A DNA stretch of 64,000 nucleotides from Lateolabrax maculatus (taxonomy: Eukaryota; Chordata; Actinopteri; Acropomatiformes; Lateolabracidae): NCBI GenBank assembly GCA_031216445.1, contig CM062204.1, positions 14,335,001 to 14,399,000 of the forward strand, given 5' to 3'. The notes beneath the pieces were generated by a model. That model had not been told where the DNA came from and searched no databases. It saw nothing but the letters and a program-made list of their open reading frames with translations. Of the stretch, positions 50,701-63,800 are shown one piece after another. Made by a program: the position numbers and the translations under genes. Within the stretch, counting starts at the first letter, position 1, and every line of letters starts with the position of its first letter.

Positions 50701-51341
50701 CACCTTCCAGGAAGCGAAGCAGTAATTAGGCGTGCAGCCAACAGGGGGGGTTAAGCCAAGTGTATTTGCATCAGCAAATTTTTGCAAAAAGTAAAGCGGG
50801 GCAATTTTAATGACACAACAGCTTTAATGATATAATGAATAAATTCAATGCTTTGCAAAAGTAGAGTGCTTTGCGTAGACTTTTTTTTTTTTTAAATTAC
50901 CTTGCACAAGATAAATTGAGAGCATCTCAAGAGGTCTGAATACATTTTATGAAGTGCTGTATATCATGGCCTCAGCAATCAAATACAGAAAAGTAGCGGG
51001 AGTGACCTGGAATGCGTAGACTGGATAATAGAGGAGGAAAACTTGGACAGAGCAGTAGCTGACACACCCAGAGTAAGAATAGATGCTGTTGGAGAGTTCG
51101 TGGCTCTGCTGTCTGTCTTATCAGCTGTCTGGAGGAGGCAGTGTCTAGTCCAACAGTACTTGCTCATTGGCTGCAGCCCAGCAAGCGCTCAGTCTCTCCA
51201 CTCTCCAACATCTCCTCGCCTCCCGCTTTCCATTTCTCTCCCTTTCTGTCTCCGGAAAACACTCCGCCCATGATAACACACAACAAGATAGGATACCCCA
51301 CCCTGAAGCTGACAAAAATACACGCACGTTGATGCAGGCAT

Positions 51342-51379
<38 letters not shown>

Positions 51380-54300
51380 TCACAGTTGACCCATAAACCA
51401 GGCAACAGTGAGTGAAATAAACAGAAATATGGAGGACAGGGAGTTGAGTTCCACCCGGGCAAATAACAGAAAGGTGGAGCACACCCTGTGGGAGCATTAA
51501 ACTACAGACGCCCAAGAAAGCCATGACACGATGGAGATTTGCATATTGGTGCAGATCATAGGAGTACAGCAAGTGCGTGCTTGCGTGTGTGTGTACATGA
51601 GGCTGAATAGAGTGAGGTTACTGCCTGGACTTGTTTTTCTTACATCAATATTGAGCGACATTCTCTTCAACCACATTCTGCTTTATAGGCAATAATTCCT
51701 ATCTGTGTGATGGATGAAGTGTTGCGTATGTAAGTTAATGGTTTGGATACAGTGCAGGTAGTTAGGTGTGGCACATAGCTAGGTGTGTGTTGATACGTGC
51801 CAACTGGGTCAGGAAAGAGATGGTGCACTTGGCACGCCCTTATATATGCCTTCCAGCAAACACAAGCACACACACAACTATACATTATATAACCTCTTCA
51901 TATGTGGCGGATTTAAAAATTTGAAACTGGTGTGCACTAGACTACTAACCAGTGTTTGTGTGCACATCTGGAAAGGCATGTTGCCAGAGATGGATTAAAG
52001 AAAGACTTGTTTGTCTTGGTATAGACACCAAGGTATTAAGGTATACCAATGTATTTAGAAAATCCCGAAGGTATTATTATCAACACCGTCAAAAATACAA
52101 ACTACAAGAGGTCAATCTCTACTGTTGGAACAGGCAGCTGAACCGAGAAAGATGTGAGTGGTGGGTCTAACTCACTCTGTTTCGGAGCGCACCGAAACAA
52201 TGTTCGCCACTTTTGTTTCTCCAAGTGAGGATAATCTGGTTGAAATTAATAGACATTTTTTTAAGTGCTTAAGATCGTATCATCAGTACAGCGTAAATCA
52301 TGCAACAGAGCCAATAAAAACAAATGAAATGGTCAAAGTTGTCATATTGACATTTAAGGCGTGTGTTGATTGATTCACGACTTTAACTCATGCATTTAGT
52401 AACAGGCAAGAAAACTTTCCACCTTAAAAGTTGCCTGTACCTGCAGGTAGGCTTTGAGTGGCACAGTCAATTGAAAAGCAGCTATTCATCCTTTCATTCT
52501 TTGGAACAGCTAAAAAGGTCAAGTTTAACGATGATGTCATTAAACAACCTATTACACCATGGTATTGCCTAATACTACTTAATGAGATGTTTGGCTGACT
52601 GCCGCGTAATATTCTCAACACGATGAAACAATTTATAAAGTCACTCTAACATTTGATAATGTGGTCAGTTATAGTTGACTAACGTAAACTTGCCTACGTA
52701 GGAACAGTGGTTACAAATGAGGTACAATTTAACCATGCACGTGCACACATGTGTGCCTGTCATAGGTACGCTCCAGTACTTAAAACAACTAGCACTACAC
52801 TGTGGGGATAGCATAACAGGAATAGTAAAAAGTATTTTGGGTCTAGTCAATTGCCACAATACTTTGTTCAACGACTAGTCTGCCACCACCCCCTGCACAT
52901 CATCTATGTTAAGCCCACTGTTGTTTTACACATGATGTACCGTATACCCCGGTGAAATATCTGGAAGGTATGAAGGTATGAAAAAAAAAATATCGCCAAA
53001 GCCTAACAGATGGACAACAAATCTAGTCCAACTATGTAGGACCAGGCAGCGATGAAATGTATTGTGATTTAATAACATCATTGATAGTGGCTTGTCTACT
53101 GAATTTCTGAGTTTCATCCATCCAACTCACCCTGTAGTTTCTGGTTTTCCCTCTCCATCCTCTGCAGCAGGATCTGCTGCAGGATGGCCTTCCTCCAGAG
53201 CTCCCTCAGCTCCTCTTTGCTCCTTTTTGTCCTCTCCTCAAGCACCACCTTTATGGACGAGTCCCCACTTCCTCCTATTCCAACCTGGCCCACGCACATC
53301 CGACCCCCCTCTAAACAGGGATCCCCGTGCTCTGAAAAAAATGTCAGATTATATTGCATTAGATTATATCAGATTACACTTTATTAAGTGTCCATTGCAG
53401 CGGCAAAGAATAAACCAGAAAGTGATTAACATTTACTAACACTACTATGGAATTTAAGTTTTAATCATAATATTTATATCATATTAATTAATATTTTTTA
53501 AAATCTGAAATGAAATGTAAAAATGTATACACAAAAAACAAATTATTAAAAAAGCTTATTGAATTAGTACTCTCATTTTCTATATTCTTCTTTTATGTTT
53601 TTTTTTACCTAATGACAGAAAAAATGGGGGCGACCTTTCTTTTTTTACTTTGCCAATTGACCTACAGTTTTAAAAAAAACCCCAAGTCAATTCAATTTAC
53701 AATAATGCTATGGACAATCATGCAAAATAAAAATACAAATGCTAAACATAGATATACTTCAAACTGTCAAGTGCAACGCACACACAGTAAAAAAATGTGT
53801 TTGTGTGACTCCACCCCAAAGTACAGGGCGGATCCCAAACCTCAAAATACCCTGAGTTGTTTAGAGGAAGGACATAACAACTATTCAGATAGATACTTGC
53901 TTCTCTTTCAGTTCGTAGGAATATCATGTTTAGGTATGTACATTTGATGCTTATCTTTCCAAAAACTCTTCTGCGGAAATTTATAAATATGTTAGATAAG
54001 TCACCCTTTCAATCCTGTGACAGATACAGTGCAAAGACAGACCTACATACTGTACTTTGACATGATAACATGATGACAATAGAGTTCTTTGTGCCGGATC
54101 AGGTTCATTCCTTTGTGTCTGTGGCAGGGACCCTTTCCAAGAAATGCTGAATCTAGCAGTCACTACTTAAACATATGGCTCTTAAGTTATAAGACAAGTG
54201 AAGACAAACCAGACACATGTGTGCCACTGACACACAAACACAGACTGGCAGACATTTAGAGGCGACAAACACTCTTAAGAGAGTTATGTATTTGTTAGAC

Positions 54301-54579
54301 AAACACATACAGCTACTCTTGTTCAACAGAACACTGTTGAAGGATTAGCTTTTACGTGTGAAAAATACTTGCATGGATGCATGCACACACGCAGAAGCTT
54401 ATCCTGCAGTCCTTGTGGGGACAGTCCACTGACTACATTAATTCCCTAGCCCCTTACCCTAAGAGCTACTATACTGTATATGCCTAATCTTAACAGCAAA
54501 AAACCATGCACACATACACACACAAAAACACACATGTTCCACTCCCCGAGCCAACACTCACACACGCACGCACACACAT

Positions 54580-54626
<47 letters not shown>

Positions 54627-54772
54627 CAAAGTGGCATGAGCCACTCCCCTAACCAAACACTCACTCACACACGCACGCAACATGCAAAGTGGGTCAACAA
54701 GGCTGGTGCTTTCCTCTGGCGCTGTCTGTGTGTGGACTGTCAACATGACCTTGAGACACCACCACCCCCTCC

Positions 54773-54807
<35 letters not shown>

Positions 54808-57800
54808 CATACCCATGATCTCATGTATGTAAGCACACAGATAGATACACACCCAACTCAACCCAACTTAGCACTGCATTCAGCCAGCACAAAGCCCATC
54901 ACACTGACCTGCTAAAAGCACTGTTTTTCCTTTACTTCATGGCAGTTGACTGTCAAAATAAACTTCAGGTCCAGATTTCATAGAGGAGAAATGTCTTACG
55001 TGCTGTTTATCTGTTTCATTTAAAAGGGAAACTTGCATAATAACAGGCCTAAACCTTGCTGATCCCTTATGAGCGGCATGTTCAGTGGGAAGGTGGATAA
55101 AAAAGGTCAAACTATTGCCACACTCCTGTTGCATTTATTAGACCCAAATACGCTCCAGGGTGTTATTTACAAAGTGAACAAATTAACAGGAATGCCTAAC
55201 AGTGAAATGCAATCCATTACTTCTGCAAAAAACACAATCTTTGTAACGGTTATAATGCTCAGTTGTGTGAGGTGTTAATTGAACTGTATGGAAATGGTTG
55301 TGGCTGCAGTGTGTTGAGAATTTGGAAATTTTAGACTTTGGCACCCCCCTATGGTAGAATCCTAACAGTGTTTCCCATAAATCACCGAAACGGTGTCTGA
55401 TTTGTCCTGCCACAGTTTCATAATGAACCGAAAATATTTTTACACTACTCAACGCATGGTGTCTACCCGGGGGATTCAACCAGTGGGTCGCTCGGTGTGG
55501 GAGGATCCCCTCGTGGGACCTCTCCCTGGTGCTGGCCCCTTAACTCCAGCCGTGAGTTTTACACTACCCCTCGCCTCTCCCCCTGTGGGGAGGGAGGGGG
55601 CCCCTGCTCCCGGCTCACGTAGCTTAAAAGGCGTTATGGGTCTGCGGCAAAGTAGCGAGTTGCGCGTGTCACTTCTTTGCTGTGTCATCACCATTCATAT
55701 CTATACAACCAATGTCTTTATGACTAAATTGTTTACAAGAGCACAACATTGTTTACAAGAGCACAACATTGTTTACAAGAGCACACCGTTCATAGTCACT
55801 TAATTTTGCTCTCAAAGTGCACATGGCTGACGCATTTAAATTTAAAATGCAAAACATTCCTTCTGCAGAACCTAGAGGGTCCAAATACACCCACCACACA
55901 AAATCCTGTGGGAAACACTGTATAAAGACACTTGCAGATAGCACACTGCCTTTCCACACATAGTGGCTAATATGGAAAATACCCTGTTACTGTTAAGTGC
56001 CTTTTGAGTCAATGTTTGGGGTCTAATAGTGCCCACTCTTCCTCTTTGCTAACGCAGTCTTCATGTGGTTAGCATTGCTGGTCATGAGAACTTTCTATCA
56101 ATCATTTGTACAGCTGCATTTGTAAATGTAATTCAAGTTAATACGTTTTTTTAATGCTGTGTTTTCGTTACTTCACTAATTTCCCAAGTTTTGCAAAAAC
56201 TGCAAAATTATGTCATGTGACAATATGGGAAAAGTTCACAACAATCATGACAATAAGGCAGTGGTCACCTCTACAAGACACTTGTTACTCTTACACAGTA
56301 TCCATAAAATAATAATGCTGTTTGATATCTTTGGAAACTGAATAGATTTGGGCTTTGTTGGTCTGACAAAGACATTTAAAGATGTCATATTGTACTCTGG
56401 GAAATTGTAACTGGCATTTTTCACTATTTTCTGACATTTTATAGACCAAATTACTAATTGATTAATTAAAAAATAACCCTAAATCATTTCAGGACCGGGT
56501 TTAATGCATATCAGTGAAACTAACGCTATACTGTAAGTTGACTGAAGTGCTTACAAGACTGAAAAACAATCTCTTCCAACACAAAATATAAACACCAGTA
56601 TAATAAATGTGTAATGAAGAAACTATTTATTTGGCTATGCTATTTTGCTATGTTTCCATATGAGCATAGTAAGTTATTACAAGTGAGTTTATTGTGTTTG
56701 CTCTTCTTACAGGCGTTACAATGTGACCAACCCGACGATCTCAACTGTCAACGCTCATTCTGTCATAACACACACGTTACATATAATTATCAAAATGCAG
56801 GATCTGAAGACGTGCAAGCACATGCATGATTCCGACATCTGTACAAGCAGAAACGCAGACACACTGACATACACTTAAGCTCACACAAACACACACACAC
56901 ATTTTTTGTGTGGACAAACTGAGATGAGAAAAGGTGATTGACGTGAAAGTTACGTGATGTTTAAGCAATATTTCACTAAATGTAAACACTATGTTCTACA
57001 TGTTCGTTACACGTCTAAAATACTTGAAAGGGCTGTCAATCTCTAGGCAGAGCTACTTTCGTTATTTTTACTTGCCCAAGGCATTCATGCTTGTATTCAA
57101 ATTTATGTGATAAATTTGAATACAAGCATGAATGCCACAACTCATGTGAATTTCAACCAATTGTCTATTGTTATCAGTCTGATAACAATAGACAATTACG
57201 AGTTATTATGCCTCCGCGGCTGAGACAGCCATGGCAAAAGTGATTTAATTTCACAGAAATGTCTAATCTGCTTACATTTCATATCCAAGAAGTCAAAGGT
57301 CAACTTCACTTGACATCATAATGTTCTGCAAAACCACTTTTCTGGCCATTATTCAACACCTCAACTCAGGAATATAGGGGAGATTGTGACCGTATTTCAC
57401 ATTTGGTCAGATACTGAATTGGTGACACTGTGGTGATTGTATAGATTTTTTTTTGCTGTTTGGTTCAAGATGTGTGTGAAGCATCCATGTTTTTGAATTT
57501 GTAACTTTTTTGCAGCAACATACATATTTAAAGCATTGTTTACTGGCATTGTCATGGCCACAACTTCGTGTTTAATATAGTGATAACTTCAATTTCACCA
57601 AAAAATATACTTAATACCTTTTATTAAATTAAGACATACAATTGCAAGTTTCAGTCTTAAGTTTAGAAAGAGGGGAACAACCAGCTCTGTTAAGAATGGC
57701 ACTGGCCTTCGTTTACTATACTGTATGCTTTATATACTTTATCAATTTTTCCCTTGCACAGGAATATCAATTGCAATAAGCATGATTTCCAGACTTTCAA

Positions 57801-60800
57801 GACCCGATTTTAAAAAGGAAATTACCATACCGGGCGAAAACTGGTGGTTTGTTTGTTTATTTCAAACTAATAAAATCCCATAGTACTGCAACAAACCGAA
57901 CAAAAAATGCTTTAATGAACAATATCAGAGTATTAAGGATCACCTAAAAAGAGAAAGAGATAGCAGGTAGAGAAAAAACTGCCAGGAGGGAGGTGATACT
58001 AGTTAAATCAAGTCAAATCAGGAGAGAAAGATCTATTCTCATTCCCTTCCACTTTTTTAACCACACAACGTGTACCATCAAGTTAAATGAAAGAGTGACA
58101 CAGAGTGGAAGGCTTTGCCACTGCACCACTATCTACATGCTGGGACCTAGTATGGCTGTTCTTAATTAAAGCACAGGTGATGAAGCACATGTTTTGGTAG
58201 GATATTAAACATCCTTGTACGCATAAGAGTTTGTGTGTTTGTGTCTTGACCCGAAACTGCCTTCTTCCTTAGAATAAGACATGTTGAAGTTTACAACTGG
58301 AGCATGTAAAGTGATCCTAGTGTGAAGATCTCACCTGCCAAAGCTCTTTCACACACACAGACACGCTTACACTCCCCAAATGCAAAAAGCAGGTGACAGT
58401 AAGCAAAAATATGTGCAAAATTTCAGTGGGATGAAATTATATATATATATATATTCAACTTCATAGCCAGGTGTCAGTGTTTATTGTTCCTAATTAGCAG
58501 GGATAATGTTTAAATTGCTGTGTGGTCCCTTCATTCTCTCGATAATTTGTCAAGTTTAAAATAGTATGGAAATTTTATGATTTGACCTGATGTCTTACTA
58601 CAAGGGCCACTGGTTAGTCCTTACGGGGATCCTTGCACAGGCTTAAATAGATTTCTGAACGTATCCATTCTTACCATTGGTTTCTGTGTTCTTCTGAGGT
58701 GTAGCGACACGTAGGAAGATCTGCTGCCTCCACGAGTGGCGGTGGCTGCGCAGAGGACTTTCCCCTACCCCACATACTGCACTTGGTGTGGACAGAGCTG
58801 CTACATCACTGAAACACAAGCAGGCACACAAACAAGAATGGTTTCATAATATGCCCAGATAAACATTCAGTAGGTAGTAGTTTATACTATATACTGTACA
58901 CACACACACACACACACACACACACTCATTGGATATATATAGACAGATAGATATATAGATATACATAAATAAAATCAAACAACAGACATAAAATCAATTA
59001 AAGTGATCTCTTTAACAAAGAGCAAAGATTATAACTATACTGGACACACTAACATGGACTTTATTATTTGGTTAAGTATGTGTGTGTACCTTTTTTTTGG
59101 TTCAGAATTTTCTTGGACAGGGGCCAGAAATTGAAATTTCAGAAAATTAGGGACAGAGGAGGAGGAGTGGAGACGAGCACGCAGACCACCCAGAGGACTG
59201 AGATGGAGAAATGGAGGTGAAAAAAGGAGGCAGAAAACAGATGAATAGAGAAACACATGACTTATGACAAATGCTTTTACTACTCCCTTGATTTCAATGG
59301 AAGGATGCGACACCTAGCGCTTAAGCAGACTGCTGCATGGTGATTGGTATTTTGCTGCCAAGTGCTAAAGTGAAAAAAGCCGAGAATAGTTCCGCTTTTG
59401 AAGAGAAGCAGCCTGGATCACCTTTCAAACTGTCAACCAGTGGCTAACGTGTAGCATTTCTGTCTGAACTGGGCCTTACATAATAATGCAGAAAACTAAA
59501 TTGAAATAAAATTAACTGAAAAACCATTAAAGGATTCTCACCCTCTTTTATTGAGTCGGGCTCCAGCAGAAGGTGAGGAAGGATGATAAGGGAGGAGAGG
59601 AGAGGTAGATGAAGGGCAGGGAGGAACAGGAGGAAGGGTGGAGTCAGTTGGTGCATGTCTGAGAAACAGTGCAAATACACAAAGACAGGGCAAAGAGAAA
59701 GAGAGCAAAGAAAGTAATTGAAAAAAGTATAAAAACAGAAAAAAGGGTAAAGAGACAAAGCTGAGAAATGAAAGAAAATATTTTTTTGAAGGTGTGTGTG
59801 AATGTGTTTTTTTGTTTATTGTCTTTCGCTGGTTTAAATGGCTAAATTACAACTATAAACAGCTTTATACAAAAAAAAGCACATATGAAGCATTATTCCA
59901 AAACAGACTTTGATGTTTAAAGTCAGTGGATTCCTCTTTAACTGTGAAGGCTCCCACCTGCTTCACTGTCCATATTACGTTTTTTTCTAAGATAATCAAA
60001 AGCAGTGTGACATTTGTTTTTTTCCCAGTATCACCAAGCTCAACTTTATGTCAAGAGGTTTATTGTGCAGACAAATAAAAGGAGAAGAAGCAGGGTTTGG
60101 TTCAAGAACAGAGGAAACAGAGTTGATACCCATGATTTTAAGAGATGGAGCATCACTTTTGTGACTCAACTACTTCATGCATTAAGTTGGCTGTACACTC
60201 CAGTATGTAGTTCTTCATAGCTGATCTACAGTGTCTTGTTTCCCTTTGACACAGATACCCTTGCCATACCCAAACCTGTGTATGGCACGCTCTACTAAAC
60301 ATGCATTCAACCACCCATGATGAGACTGCTGTCAGAGGCTTATTCCTGATCATCACCATTTACAGAGAATCGAGTTTGCCAGTGTAGTCTCACACTCATC
60401 GTTAAACCACATAAATATACAGAAGCACATACAGTATAACTAAAATACATACAGCACTCTCTCTCTCGCACTTGCTTTCCCTTGCTTACCCACTTTTGCT
60501 CACCCTCTTTTCTTTTGCCTCTCTTTGTCTTAGAACTCTAACAGAACCAATCCCAACCATAAAACTCATGTTCACCAAAGCCAGGTTGTGTGTGTGTGAT
60601 CTGTTCTAAACTGGACAGGAAGACGTTTGTGAAGCCAAGTCGGATAGTATACATCAATCTATTTAAATAACTCAGACTCAGGTTTAACCGTCTTTACTGG
60701 GTCTGCAAGGCTATAAAACTATGTGCTTCAGTTTTTCACCCAGGGAGTGGATACAAGTTGTTATACAGCAAGGTGGGAACATGCCACAAAGCCTGTGATT

Positions 60801-63800
60801 ACAGGCAACATATTAACTTTAAAAGCAACTGCAACCAAAATGTCATGCATACTGCAGAAGCACTGTTAGGCTCTCTCTTGCTGTACGTGATTAATATGTG
60901 ACATATTGTAATATGTAACATTTGTCTTTTTTCCACAGCTACTATCAGGATGCAAGAGATCAGTTATTTAGCCCTGGAAATACTTGTGTCCAACACTTGC
61001 ATGTACTGTATTTCACCTATGCTTATGTGATCTAATGTGATCTTATATCTCATAAAAGTGAATAACTGGCCTTATTGACACACTCTACGGACTAAAATCA
61101 AGCAATATTTAAATCTTTTATAATTTTTTTATTTTTAACCTAAACTCACAATGAATACAAACACACACTTACATGTCCAACTGTAGGGTTCTTGTTTGTA
61201 CACAAACAAACAGAAACACACACACACACACACACACACACTCTCCTTACTTGCTCTGGTGTGGAGTGTCGGTGCTGACGGAGTAGTGTCGTACGAGCTT
61301 GGGCTTGGTTGCTGCAGTAGGGTCCTGTGGTGTGTGAGTTAGTGTGTGCACCGGTGAGTACTCTACTGAGGAAGGGGTGGGAGGGTGGCTGAAGGTGCTG
61401 GCGCGTCGACGGAAGCCCTGTGGCTGCGCTTCCCCGGGTAAAGAGGAGGAGGAGGGAGACAGGTGGAGAGAGGAGTCAAGGCGCTTCAGGTCTCCTGTTG
61501 AGTTGTGGCACCTGAAGATGATGAGGAAAGTATGTGAGGAAAAAAAACATGGTGTCCACACAATATCATGACAACCTATACAGCTTTACTTGTTATGCAC
61601 CAATACACCACAGCAAATTCCTTGTATGTGAAAACCTACTTGGCAATAAACCCAATTCTGATTCTGATTCTGATTTATGTAGTCCAAGGCAAAAAAAAAA
61701 AAAAAAGGTAAATTTGAGTTTATAATATGCACTATCTAGGTTTCTAATTCATAGCCCAAGAAAATTTTGGATAATTCAAGCATGCTTGAGTGTAGATTAT
61801 GTTCTGTTCCCTGACCCCCGACAACTAATGATGTGGCTGGTGGGCCCATATTGAAACAGATCCACATTAGTTTGTCAGGCTGAAGTAGTGAAAAAGGTGA
61901 CAATATACAAAAATGAAATCAGGTAGGGGGGTCCTGGAAGTAAACTTTAGTTATTTTAATAGCATATTAAACCTTTTGGAGCATTTTGAGATTAGAATAC
62001 AAAAGAACACCTTGTTTTGATAAACAAATAAGTTTTATTGCAATTCTGTAGAGATAATTTATTTATATGTATCTTATACAATATATTACATTACATACTC
62101 CTAGGTAGCTTATGAATTACCCCCGTGGACCAATAAATCCCTATTGATTGTAATAGTTTTATAATTTATTTATTGATTAGATTTTGTTTTTGTTAATCTG
62201 AATTTGCAAAGTAATTAGTAACTAAAGCGGTCTGTTAAATGTAGTGGAGTAAAAAGTTCTATATTTTTCTCTGAGATGTGGTGGAGTTAGAAGTATACAG
62301 TAGTAGAAAATAGAAATACTTGAGTAAAGTACAAGTACCTCAAAGTCATACTTAAGTACAGTACTTGGTTACATGTACTTAGTTACTTTACACCACTATA
62401 CTACTAATATACAACATTACGTATCAGGAAGGTGGCTTTAAAGTTTAAACAGTCTGCCACGTCATTTACGATGTGTTGTTCTGCAGTTACCGGAACTTTA
62501 TTTGCTCAGGCTGCAGGTGATCAAACTTGACTCACAGTAAACTCTTGCACGTGATGGACAATCATTCTCACGTAATTCACTTCAGCTTAAGCAAATAAAG
62601 TGCCACACAGAAGCCTCCAAACATGAGATGAAGTAACAATGCATGTTAATGCTCCCTACAAAAATAAAAGCTTAAAGATTTTAGATTTTGGTGTGAAGTG
62701 GTGGTACTTGAGGTACTTATCCATAGTCCGTGTACTACAGTAGATGGCGGCACCAGACTCCTTTGAAAACAGTAATTTTACCACACATAATACGGGAGTT
62801 GCTGTTCTACTGCTGCCTCGATCGGTTTGTGTTATTGTGTGTCTTTGGTGTCTTAACACTACACAAAATAACACTAACTAACTAACCCATACCACTAGTG
62901 TTCCTCTCACTTGGTAGACCACAACAAGAGCTTTTTTTCTCTGTCTAGAGAGGGCTAGTTCTAATAACTGTTGACAGTATTTTTCCATTCAAACTTAGGG
63001 TCACAAAAAACCCTGCTAATCATGAAATCCAAGTAAAACAAGCAGTACTGTTCTGACCAATAAAGTACTGACTGCTCTGCCCCAAGATATGAGTCAGTGT
63101 ACGGGCATGTGTGTTTAGGTGTGTTTACCTGAGTGGGCTGGTGGGTCGCAGCTGGGGGGAGGCAGGCAAGGGGTCATCTAGACTAGGCTGTTCCTGGCTG
63201 CTGTTGAGCGTACACGTGGAAGAGCTGCTGTAACTTCCTATGCTGTTGTCCCTCTGAGCTTTGGCCTTGCTGCTCCCCTGCCAGAAAACACGTCAAGGTT
63301 ACATACAGCACACAGCTCTTACATGTACACAAAGATCATGATGCTACTTCAAGGTCCCTTCTCACGTGATTCCCCATTCTATGTTCAAAATTTAAGGATT
63401 AATAATTATGAAAACAAAAACTACTATTTCCTCTGAAAACCTAAACCTATGTTAGATTACATATGACAAAAATTACAACATATCATACATACAAAATACA
63501 AAAAAAGCATTATTACCTTCCAGATCCCCTCCAAGGACTCAGTGAGAGAGCGCTTGGCTCGGCTCTTGAACTGCTCAAGTCGCTGCCGACTGCTACTCTG
63601 CTGCTGTGCCTCCACTGGGGCTGGAGCAGCCTCCTCACACACCTACACACATGGAGATAGACAGGGAGACAGGGACAGAAAGCAAGATCATTGGTAGAGT
63701 ATGACACTTATGTCTGTGTAAGTGAAAGGGATAAAATATATGTTTCCAGTTATGTTTCATTGGTGAACTACACTGTCATAGAACTGTTGACATTGGGAGG

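Larger units (their letters stand above)
55921..58674 (-). other. tbc1d1: tbc1d1 intron between exons g and h, part 2
   Basis: Intron sequence with the twin hairpins at 57080-57197, a possible degraded repeat at 57203-57460 (ATTATGCCTCCGCGG, GTCAAAGGTCAACTTCACTT) and a short (TA)n at 58438-58453. Confidence 0.5.

Noticed and set aside
53510..53947. 145-codon plus-strand frame in a tbc1d1 intron
   Set aside because: AT-rich, with no motif and no splice or promoter context.
57080..57197. CRISPR-like array or bacterial terminators
   Set aside because: Two unrelated hairpins in a vertebrate intron, with no repeated spacer structure and no bacterial context.
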